From Cloeon dipterum (Eukaryota > Arthropoda > Insecta > Ephemeroptera > Baetidae): 64,000 nucleotides of DNA. The stretch is from positions 28,231,681 through 28,295,680 of the forward strand of contig NC_088786.1 in NCBI RefSeq assembly GCF_949628265.1, read 5' to 3'. The translations under genes were made by a program, and so were the position numbers. Shown in pieces: positions 26,674-37,800 of the stretch. The first letter of the stretch is position 1; each line of letters starts with the position of its first letter. The notes beneath the pieces were generated by a model. That model was not told the origin of the DNA. It was given only the letters and a program-made list of their open reading frames with translations, and searched no databases.

Positions 26674-29600
26674 ATGGCGGAGGAGGAGGATGCGGCCGCG
26701 ACGCCTGCCAAAAGCGATAAGCAGAGTGTTGGGGACCACTTGCATTGTGAAGAAATCAGTAGCGGCATGGACGGCTGGCAGGATGGTCTGCCCGACCTGC
26801 TCGTCGTCCAGACAGATCTTGATGCTGCCAATGGACAGGACAAGAAGCTTGGTATCAAGTTCAACAATGTCTCACTCACCGTCAAAAAAAGATTTGGAGG
26901 TAATGTTGCACTAGATTAACTATTTAGGGGAAAATATTGAAATACAATCAAGTGGTGTAATTTAGAGGGTTTTATTATAATATCAAATTATCATTTCGAT
27001 TGATTTTGGGTTGATTAGAAATTCTAAAAATTAATTTAAGAAATTGACGTTGCTTTTAGCGACTTTCATGCATGAATTGTGTCGACCTTGTTATGTGCTG
27101 ACAATGGTGTTATCTGATTCCTAACATGAGTATCGCCTGACTCGTCGCCAATAAAAATGAACTAAGTAGCCACAAAGTAATTAATTGAGAGGCATATCTG
27201 ATAAGATTTTCATAAACATAATTCCTTTTCAATGAACAGGATCTTTAACCCTCGCATTTCAAGCGTTGTCTGTCAGATTAAATCTTTTAATAGCCCACAG
27301 AGAAATTCGTATTTGACATTTGGTCCTGCGTGGAATTCACTTTCTCTCAGCTAGCGTTGAAGCATCAGCGTACAATTTTCTGACACACATTTGCTCTTTA
27401 TAATGAAATAATATTTGCACACCATTTCTTTCCAGGAAAACTTTCATTTTCAAACGAAATAAAGCGTTGAAGCTATTGTTTTAAGTGATAGAAATGTTTG
27501 ATTTAACAATTTTGCTTATTACCGAAAAAAAGTGAAAACTAGAGAAAGTTTAAGTCATAAAATTGAATTTGAAATTTGCTTGAATCTGCAGCTAATTTAA
27601 ACGATGTTCTCTCAGGAACAAAAGAAATCCTGTCTAACCTGACCGGCCACTTTGCAAGCGGTCAATTGACTGCCATCATCGGTCCGTCTGGTGCTGGCAA
27701 GAGCAGTCTTTTACACGTGCTGGCCGGCCTCTGCACCCCATCCAAAGGTCACATCCTTCCGCGGGGTCAGAAGCGTCGGTTGATCGCTCAAGAATGCGTC
27801 TTCCAAGAGGTGCTAACGGCCCACGAGGTCCTTACAATGGCAGCCGCCCTCAAGTTGAACCTTCCAGCGGCCGAAAGGCGTGCGGCCGTGCGCCGTGTTC
27901 TCCGCTCCCTCAACCTAACACAGTGCGCCTCCACGCAATGCTCTTCCCTCTCTGGTGGACAACGAAAGAGACTGTCCATCGCCCTAGAGCTCATCGATGA
28001 ACCACCTGTCCTAATTCTTGATGAACCAACCACTGGTACGTGAACAATATTTTTATAAAAATCAATTTGGAAAAGCACGATAACATATTACTAGGTGGAG
28101 CTACTCAATTATATCTGAAAAAAAAAACGTTTCATCCAGCTTCATTGTCAACAACTTATTCTAGTGGAAATGAGGCAAAAGTATTTATTTATTACGACGC
28201 GTCATTTCTATATCTTTGTTAGAGAAGACACGACGACGCATTACAATACGTGAAGGTTTCTTGTGAATGGTTATATTTCTTAACTGCAAGACGTGTATAC
28301 TGCAATTACCTTTTATTGCTTCTTTTTTATTTCTGCCCTTGCCCCAGGGAAAAAGGAATGTATTTTAAGCAAACATGAAATTTTCACTTTGTTCTCTACA
28401 ACGCAAGAATTGCTGTATTTCTCATAAATAATTTAGGATAAAATCCAAGAGTAGCTGCATTATTTTGATGCGGTTGATTTAGTGCCATTTAATTTAATTT
28501 ATTTAAAGCTTTCAAATTTTTCTACCTTTTCAAGACCAAACCAAAAACCAAAGCTTTTAATTTAAGGTCTGGACAGCGTATCCGGCTTGCGTTGCGTGCA
28601 CACCCTGCAGCGGCTGTCTCGATGCGACGCGCGCACCATAGTGTGCACCATCCACCAGCCAAGTGCCCGCTTTCTGCAGCTCATGGACGCGGTGTACTTG
28701 CTGGCCGCCGGACGCTGCCTCTACAGCGGCCCTGTCGATGGTCTGCTGTCCCAATTGGCCGCAAAGAACCTCATCTGCCCAACATACCACAACCCTGCTG
28801 ACTTTGGTAAAAAATACGACTTATTTTCATGCTGATATTCACACAAAAACTATTCACACAGCACTTGACGTGGCTTCAGGAGAATATGGCACTGAGGTGG
28901 TTGATATACTCGCAGCCGATGAAGTGGCGAAAAAATCACCAACCTCATCTCACTTCCTCAAAGTAACAGAGGGTAGCAGTGGTCCTGCTACTCCCTTTTT
29001 CAGACAATTTTTCACATTGACGTGGAGATACTTGTACATTATGGTCAAGCAAAGGGTAAAATGAAGAATTTTCTATTTTCACGACGCTAATCAAACTGAT
29101 CATTTTCAGTCTGTGACGCTGACCAAGGTGATTGTGCACCTAGCAATCGCTCTTGTTCTTGGCATCTTGTACTTTGACATGGGGGACGACGCCTCACGGG
29201 CTCTCAACAATGCATGTCTTCACGTTTCTGTGCAAATCTTCCTAGTTTTCACTGGTCTCATGCCCACTGTGCTCACATGTGAGTTTAATATCCTATTTCT
29301 TGGCATTTGGAAAACAGCATCTTTTTCACTCATCAAGTGTTTGATGGAATTAAAAAAATGTAAATTCATGTTCCAGTTTTATTTCAACATAATAACTAGA
29401 ATAACCAGTCCACAAAAGCGGATTGCATTCTTGCAATACACGTAATTGCATTATAAATCAACACCTCTAATTTTATTTTTGCAGTCCCTGCAGAAAAGGC
29501 CATCTTCAAACGCGAATACTCTAACTGCTGGTACACTCTAGAGTCGTATTTCATCGCCTCGTTCATCTCAAGCCTTCCATTGGCCATCTTCAACTCAGTT

Positions 29601-30544
29601 CTGTTTACCTCCATAGTCTATTGGATGAGCAGCCAACCGGCAGACTTGTATGTCTACCTTGTCAACGTGATTGCGGCTACGCTCACCTGCCTCAACGCAC
29701 AGAGTGCAGGCTGGCTTGTCGGCACTGTCGCAGGCTTATCAGTAAGACAGATTATTTTTTGTTTAAAATCTCTTTATGAAATTCCTAGCTTTATAAAGTA
29801 ATATAATTGAAAATTTAGGATATTTATCATGCAATATTGAGAACACTTTAACGGAACAGATTTTTTTCTATGGTCATGATGCCCTTGGTTTGGTAATAAA
29901 ATCAAGTAACCTTGAGACGATAAACAAGCTTTAATCTTATGGATTAAAATAATAACGAGTAATCATCAAAAATAAGGGGAATATTATCTTTATTGTAGTT
30001 TTTGTCATTTACGCAAAAATTATTAATAGCTTTACTTAATAATGATGATTTTCCTTGAAGCAATTCTAGTAGTAAACAAAAAATTAAAAAAAGATGATGA
30101 TAAAAATTGTTTTAATTTTCTATTTATTTAAAATTAACTATTTTTGAGCTTGTAATTTCTTTTCCATAGAACGGTATGTTCCTGGCACCCCTGACTGGCG
30201 TGCCGCAATTTCTGTTCTGCGGCTACTTTGTCGCACTGAGCACGTCGCCATTGCTGGTGAACATGATCGCCTACACGACTAGCTACACGATGTACAGCTT
30301 CCACGCCTGCATCTCCACCATCTATGGCCCGGAAAGACCCAATCTTAGATGCGATGAGCTGTTCTGCTACTTCCGCTCACCGTCCAAGCTGCGCGCGTTC
30401 CTCGACACGGCTGACAGAAGCGTGTTCGTCGACTTTGCCGCCCTGCTCACCTTCCTTGCGGTCATCAATCTGCTTACTTTTCTCGTCATGAAGATCAAAT
30501 ACACTCATCTCCAAAAAGGAAGCCATCTCCGCCTCTGTCTGTGA
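26674..30544 (+). CDS. ABCG half-transporter 1 (ABCG1/ABCG4-like)
   Basis: Seven coding exons: 26674-26899, 27616-28035, 28567-28806, 28862-29055, 29110-29278, 29485-29741 and 30170-30544, giving 626 residues. ABCG half-transporters dimerise and export lipids or other hydrophobic compounds using ATP; the substrate here is unknown. The nucleotide-binding domain comes first: Walker A GPSGAGKSS, Q-loop region LIAQECVF, signature LSGGQRKRLS, Walker B VLILDEPTTG followed by LDS, and H-loop CTIHQPSA. Six membrane helices follow, with the family motif EKAIFKREYSNCWY and a last extracellular loop with Cys (CDELFCYFRSP). That loop and the tail resemble the ABCG1/ABCG4 group. ATG 26674 was chosen because it opens an acidic, family-like N-terminus; an in-frame ATG at 26662 is possible. 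A second acceptor at 27592 would add eight residues. Its closest relative is the next gene. Confidence 0.93.
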
Positions 30545-31100
30545 TTTAATTAAATCAAATTTATCATGACAAGAAAAGGAAACCTATAAACGTTTTTAAG
30601 TGCTGCAAGGAGTGTTTTGGACGACAACTCTGCTAAAAGAACACTTTTTTATATGTGATTTTATTTTGTAATCGAGTGCACCAGAAAAATACAAATTTTC
30701 CATCTATATTGGCTGTTTAAATATCAATGCCCTTACAATTAGCAAAGATTTTTCTTTAAGTTTTGATTTCATGGTAAATTAAATATTTAGTATCGCATAT
30801 ATATGTTCTTGAAATCCGGGTAATTAGGTCATGCAGCTTTATCATTAATCGCCTTGAACTTGCGTTGCATCAAATTTCAGGATTTATCTAACTCTGGTCC
30901 GGTAATGCGTTATCTATGATGATATCTGAGTTTTGCGCGTCACAAAAAATCAATGACAATAATATAATGGTCATCGTAACTAAGAGGCGGAAGAACCACA
31001 CTAGTGAATCCTTCAAAAGCGTTTGAGAATTTGATTTCGAGATAAGAATAAGTCGCGGCCTTGCCCCGTCTCCAATCTTTTCACTACATGCAGACAGGAC
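30545..31100. other. Intergenic gap between the two ABCG genes
   Basis: These 556 bases must hold the 3' UTR of the first ABCG gene and the promoter and leader of the second. An ATTAAA near 30777 could serve as a poly(A) signal. No coding exon is seen. The short spacing fits a tandem duplication. Confidence 0.5.
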
Positions 31101-34100
31101 ATGGACGAGAACCAAGACGGACCGCTGCCTGATCTGCTCAGCAGCAAGCAGCCAACGACTGATCAGTCCTGGGGCAAGGTCGGAATCAAATTTGAGGGAA
31201 TTTCGCTGCTTGTTCGAAATGCTAAGGGTGGTGAGTGGTACAGATATGTCAATAATTTTCACTAATTTACGAGGATTCACTTAAAATGTAGTTTAAGCAA
31301 TGACCGTTTATTGTTGTTCATTTTTGGATATTTATATTTGTCCGTACACTAATTCATCTTCGTTATTACGTTTTTAACACGTTATATTTTGTAACAGGAT
31401 TTCTGACAGTCGTAGATTATTTATTTATCTTATCACTGTCAAAATTTTGTGAGTAATTAACAAACTTGCACTTGATTCGAATAATAATTAATTACTCACA
31501 CGTGTGAATTAACCAAATGAAAGAAAACTCGTAAAGTAACTAATTTCTTAATTAATTTTTCTCAGTGCACAGACTAACATATCGTGATAACTTGCAATTG
31601 AATTTTTCACATCCGTTAAGTCAAAGTCTAAAAAATTGGGCTTTGATAACTTATAGTAGCAGATCCATTGTGAGCTATGTTACATTATTTATATTATAAG
31701 GAAACAACAAGAAATGCCCAACGAAAGTTCCTCACTTTTTGAATTCACGGCTTTCAGAAAGAAAAGAAATTTTGTCCAATCTGCACGGTCTGTTCCCCTG
31801 CGGACAACTGTCGGCGATCATCGGCCCTTCAGGCTCGGGAAAAAGCAGCCTGCTAGAAGTGTTGGCCGGCCTGCAGACGCCCTCGAAAGGCTGCGTCCTT
31901 CCACAGGGCCAGAAGCGGCGTCTGATCGCGCAGGAATGCGTCTTCCCCGAAGTTCTGACGGCCTACGAAGCGCTCACGATGGCCGCGGCCCTCAAGCTTG
32001 ATGCTCCGGTGGCCGACCGACGCGTGGCGGTGCGTCGCGTACTGCGCTCCCTCAACCTGACGCAGTGCGCGGCCACGCAGTGCGTGTCCCTGTCCGGCGG
32101 ACAACGAAAGCGACTGTCCATCGCCTTGGAGTTAATCGACGAACCGCCAGTGCTTCTGCTGGATGAGCCAACCACAGGTTTGTGAGTGGGTTTTTATATC
32201 TTATATCAGATTCATAGTATAAAAACGTTATTATATCATAAAAAATTAAAATTGGAGGAATTTGTAATTTATTTAAATTTTAATGGCTTACTAACAATTA
32301 GTTGTGGTGATGCGATTAATAAAATTATAGTATTTTATGTTAAATTAATTTAAATTTCCAATTTTGCCAACAAGAAAATTTTAGAATACAAAAGCTTAGA
32401 CCAGTAAGATCTTAAAAATATTCACTACAAACTGAGAGCCCTCATAGAGTTTTAATTTTTGAACGATGCCAATGAAGGCAGATGCACTAAAGGATGTCTT
32501 AATTTTTTTGTTGAAATTTAATGCAACTTCCTCGGTATATAGCAAAGCTGTTAATTTTTCCAAATTTCTACCGAAATTTCCTGCTCAACTAGTTTTTCTA
32601 AGCAAAGAACATTACGAAAAGCGATATAAATGAAGCCTGCAATAGCGGATTTTGTACTATCATAATATGGAAGCATTTATTCCGAAAATTTTTAAACAGA
32701 ATAAAATGTATTTCTGGCGCTAAGACATCTCTTATTATGCAATTTCGGCAGATCTGAAAATATTTTTCATGCATAAAAAAGGTTTGGACTACGTGTCTGG
32801 GATGAGGTGTGTGCGGTTGCTGCAGGACCTCTCGCGGACCGAGTCGCGCACCATAGTGTGCACGATCCACCAGCCGAGTGCGCTAATCCTTGAGCTGATT
32901 GACAACATCTACCTGCTGGCCTCAGGAAGCTGCTTGCACAAGGGTTCAGTTGACAGTCTGCTTCCAAAACTGGGTTCCTTTGGACTCTCCTGTCCGAAGT
33001 ATCACAACCCCGCCGATTTCGGTATATGATTTAAAATTTGCAATGGATGCAAGATGAACTCAACTTTGACTGTGGAATCGGCAGCTCTAGACGTGGCCTG
33101 CGGAGAACACGGGTCTGAAGTGGTCGATCTGCTGGCGCAGCAGCAGGAAATCATTCTGGCTCCCGCTGACTTCCCTTGCGAGCTCGATAAAAAGGACAAA
33201 GGGCCTGCTACGTCTTTCTTCACGCAGTTCTCAGTTCTTCTGCGACGATCGCTATTTGTGATGGTGCAGGACAAAGTGAGTAAAAATCTTGTAAAAATAG
33301 TTGTTGAGGATACTGTTCCGCACAACACGTCTCTTTTGCAGGTTGCATACACTCAAAGCCACTCTTTTTATTCTTAATTTAATTTTGATCTTCTGACAGG
33401 TGTTGACAGTGACAAAAATTTTGGTGCACATTGTGATTGCCATATTGTTGGGTGTCACCTTCTACAACTTTGGGCACGACGCCGCCAGAGTGTTCAACAA
33501 TGGCGCTCTCCTCGTCTGCTTGCAGATCTTCCTTCTCTTCAGCAACCTCATCCCAACAGTGCTCACTTGTAGGTGATTTGCTTTTTTATTTAATTTTGGT
33601 TTAGCTTGGATTTTTCAGTCCCTTTGGAAAAAGCCGTTTTTAAGCGAGAGTTTTCCAATTGCTGGTACTCAATGGAGGCTTTTTACCTGGCCAGATTCGT
33701 AGCCTACCTGCCCTTGTCAACCTTCAACTCAATCATCTTTACCTCAATCGTCTACTGGATGACAGACCAACCCATGCAGGTCGACGCCTTTTTTATAACC
33801 GTCACCTCGGCAGTTCTGACTGGACTGAACGCTCAGAGCATGGGAATCCTAGTTGGCACAGTGACGAGCCTAGTTGTAAGCAACGTTTCAATTTATTCTA
33901 AAACATAACTTAACCTTGAGTGGAGCTACATGCATGAGTCTTACCTTGACCTAGGATTAAATGTCACCAACAAGAAAAATACAATGTAGCAAGAATGAAC
34001 ACGTTAAAATTTATTTATCTATTTTCCAGAACGGAATGTTTCTTGCGTCGCTCAGCGGAATTCCGCAGTTTGTTTTCTGCGGCTACTTCATCACTCTGAG

Positions 34101-34380
34101 CACCACCCATAATGTCATCAAGGTGATTGCTCATTGCACCAGCTACACGCTTTATAGCTACCACGCCATGGTGGCTACCATTTATGGACGAGACAGGCCC
34201 AAGCTGCACTGCGATGACTTATATTGCTATTTTCGATCGCCAAAGAAGTTCCTCGACTTCCTCGGTGTCACAGACGAGGGTGTTGGCGTCGACTTGGCTA
34301 TCATTTTCGGTTTTCTTCTCGCCATTAACCTCGCAACTTACAGTGTAATGAAATATAAATATGCGCACCTGCAGAGGTAG
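31101..34380 (+). CDS. ABCG half-transporter 2 (ABCG1/ABCG4-like)
   Basis: Seven coding exons: 31101-31230, 31758-32177, 32782-33021, 33085-33275, 33400-33568, 33619-33875 and 34030-34380, giving 585 residues. Exon order and every intron phase match the preceding gene, and four exons (420, 240, 169 and 257 bases) have equal length. Seen: Walker A GPSGSGKSS, LIAQECVF, signature LSGGQRKRLS, Walker B VLLLDEPTTG, H-loop CTIHQPSA, then six membrane helices with EKAVFKREFSNCWY and the extracellular CDDLYCYFRSP. The N-terminus before the ATPase domain is about 30 residues shorter than in the first copy, and the linker after the ATPase domain and the C-terminal tail differ most. Both Walker motifs are intact, so both copies should be active. 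The start MDENQDGPLPDLL resembles DGLPDLL of the first copy, which supports it. Confidence 0.94.
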
Positions 34381-34858
34381 CATTATTAATTTATTGTTAT
34401 TTCTATCGGCTTCTCTAGGTGAATCTCATTGTTTTATTTTCGTTTTTACTGCCAAACGACAGAAAAAGGTCGGGGAAGGCATTATTATTTTATTATTGAA
34501 TGTTTGTTGATTAAGAATGAAACAACCACTTGTTTGAACTTGAGAGTCGTTTTTCATTGAAACGCATTTAATCTTACACATCATTTTTCTCTCTTTGTGT
34601 TTAACCCAAGGGGGCGGCATCCTGCTCTCCAACAGAGGAGAGTTCGGGTGCCGCGCTACATAAATAATTACATAATTAATTATTATCATCAGGACAACCA
34701 TCACTCTCACGGTCACAGCCAGGTGTGATTGCACTATTTTTCATCATTTCATCGAGTCACTCAGAGCACTTATGTGATTTGTGAACAGTTTTAACAGCAC
34801 AACAAGGAGGTGGGGAGGGGGCGTTCGAGGGGCGAGGCTGGCCCCGGGGGCTTGGGGG
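34381..34858. other. Convergent 3' ends of ABCG 2 and the metalloprotease
   Basis: The gap of 478 bases separates the TAG of the second ABCG gene (+) from the TGA of the metalloprotease (-). On the minus strand an AATAAA at 34494-34489 lies 365 bases after the protease stop. I see no clear AATAAA for the plus-strand gene within 120 bases of its stop. The two transcripts may overlap at their ends. Confidence 0.5.
34489..34494 (-). terminator. Poly(A) signal AATAAA, metalloprotease gene
   Basis: A perfect hexamer in minus orientation downstream of the protease stop codon at 34859, within the convergent gap. Confidence 0.5.
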
Positions 34859-37800
34859 TCAGTGGGTCTGGGTGCCGTTCGGGCACATGGCGCGCATCGA
34901 GGCGCAGCAGTGCTTCTTGATGTAGTAGGAGCCGCAGTACTGCAGCGGGTAGCGCGACAGCAGCTCCACGCAGCTCATGCTGGCCGACGACTTCGAGGGC
35001 AGGTCCTCACACGTGTCCTGATCGCCCGTCCCTGCAAAAAGCCACTTGCTTTACAACTTTTTCAACCGGGTTGTGGGAATTTTAACCACCCCCATGCAAC
35101 CATGTTTGCGGCAAATATATCTGAGTTCAAGTTATTTGTTTATTGGTGGACCGTTTTTATGCGTTGCAAACTTTAGTGACGTTGCGAAAATTGCTCTCTA
35201 GTCTTTAGGCAAGAGAGCAATTTTATTTTTGTTACTTTTTCAAAACATTGTAAAACATTTTATTTATTCACATGCAACAGAAAGATTTAAGTGGACAGAA
35301 AAGATGAAGAAATTTGAAACTGCACTCCTCAGCTGCCTGCGAGAAATTCTGAAAAGTCAAAAGAGTCCTGCGAAGAAGTCGAACCTTTCGTTTTCATTCA
35401 TTTGTTTTGTGTGCATGTCACGTATTTTGTGGGTTTGTGTGCTTCTCGCATTCTTTTGTGCTGCGCCACTTACCAAAACTTGTGGCAAAGGGGCTTTTGG
35501 TAGTGAATAAAGAATTGCTTTTGGTGGATTTGGGGGGTTTGAAGGTAGTTGTGGTTGTCGTGGTTGTGCTTTTGGTGGTGGTGACCGTACTAGTAGGGGT
35601 CGTGTAAGTCGTGCTCGGGGTCATTGGGGTTGTGTTCTTCGTCCAGAAGTGACCCCACGGAAACCTGCTAGCGGCACAGTCACGCTTTATTAACAACTGC
35701 TTGCTACACAAAATAAGCTCTGCGAGATATTTTCTAAAAATCTCCAGCCGAAAAATGACGGCGCTCCAACAAAGCATAAAAATACACAGGAAATGAAAAA
35801 CACAAATTTGTAAGCTAAAAGAGAATCCGTAATTTAAGTCAGCTCCCTAAAAGGTTCAAAAGCAGTACCTGCTGGTGCTGGTGCCATCGGTGCTTCTTTC
35901 TGGCGTCTCTGCGTAGACCGGCCGGGTCTGCGAGGAAGGTGCGTCGGGCCGGGCGTAGGTCGGCGTGATCTGCGTGTAGTCGGGAATGATGTTCTCATGC
36001 TCAGCGACGCAGCGGCCGTTCAGGCACGACTGGCCGTCGCCGCACGGAGATCCCTCGGCCGCCGGTCTGTAGGCCACGCAGTAGCCGGAGTTGGCGTCAA
36101 AGCAGAAGAGCTGCGCGCACACGCGGTCATCTTTCTGCAATTTCGAAATTGAATTTATAAGTAAAATTTATCCTCCTCTTCCGCATTTTGTATCTTACAA
36201 AGCAGGCGCTGGTGCCTCTGTCCTTCCTGCATTGCGCGTCCAGGGACAAAAGCTTTCCTGGCAGAACCCTTGGCAACGCGTCGTCCTCGTGCGGCGCATT
36301 GAACAGACAAGTGGCGGTGTCCCCGCTGTGAAATTGATGTAACATTAATAACCGCCATGCACTCTCGGTTGAAAAAAATTGCAGGTACACGATGAAACAG
36401 CAAAAACGTCTTGCAGGGGGAAAAAACCAGAAGTGATTGAGAGTAATACGAAGATTTTACAAGAGGATATTACTATTGTGGCTTCATCTGCACAAGCAGA
36501 TGTTCTTTTAATTCTTGTTTCCATTTGTCAATTCAAAGGTCCTCTGAAGGAGTGACACTTTCTGCACTCTGCAGGAGCCGCAATTAATCGTCAGTCCAGA
36601 GCTGCTTTTTGTAATTAATTTTTTTTCTTCATGCACACATATAGTATTAAAAACATGCATGATTTAAAACTAATTAATCCAGATTATTTTAATTTCACTT
36701 GAGGGAAAATTTTTCGAAAACTAATCTGGGGCAAAAATCATTCCAAGCCACAAATAACTTTTTAATAGTTTCAGGCTTGAAATTAATAAACTCAAGTGGC
36801 TTACTTTAGGAAGTGGTGGAAGCTGGCGACACTGCATGACGACCACCTGAATCCTTTTTCAGTGTGTCTCAAGTCGCTCATGATGAAACCGTCCTCCCAT
36901 CTGCACTTTTCAGCGCCAGGTCCACCCAGGTAGCTCGGGGGCGGTGAGCCGTCGTGCACGGCACCCAACCTACGACAGTAAGGGTTTGAGCAAAGCTTGA
37001 GGACGAAACTAAAGGGCAGGGTACTCACAAGTGGCCGACTTCGTGGGCGGCGACGATGATGCCAGAAAAGCCACCGGTGTCTTCGATGATGGCGACGCTG
37101 TTGACCTTCTCAAGTCGTTTGTTGACAACGCACGCACCGCCGACGTAGGCGAAACCTTGAGGGGGCAGGCGATTTGCATCAGGAAAAGTGCTTTGTCCAA
37201 AGCGGTACTCGGTTTTTTGTTGTTATTGCCGCTGCACAGGTTGCAGGACTTTTTCACGACAAGCATGCACGGTATGAACATGCAAAAAGCGATACTTCAA
37301 AGGGAAAGGCAGAGTTTTATCACACGAAACGAAAAGTATACGGGTCAAAAGACTTAGTGGATAATAAGGATTTGCAGTTTGTAATTAAGTCACTGGTGGG
37401 GATATTCAACGTAAATCCAATTAAATACCCTCAACTGGTCATTAATCAAGAGTTTTTTTTGCTTATTAGCGCATCAAATTGAAGGGTTATGCAACCGGCC
37501 CGTCACATGAGTCGAGCCGGCTGCGTGAAAAATGCACGTTTTTTGCCAAGGCAAGAGGGCAACGCGGAAGCGATCTTTCTTTCGCAGGCGCGTCGTGATC
37601 GGCGTGCCAAATGCTATGGCGGAGGAATGCGCAAAGAGCTCATTTATGCACAATGAAACAATTTGTTTGGCGGGATGAAGCGATCTCTGCCGAGCCCTTG
37701 AACCCTTCCTTGACGGCACCAAACCACAACACACACGTCCCATAATTAAAAGCTCAAATCCGCATACACACAGAGTAAACGAAAGAAAAGCCAAGCGGAA

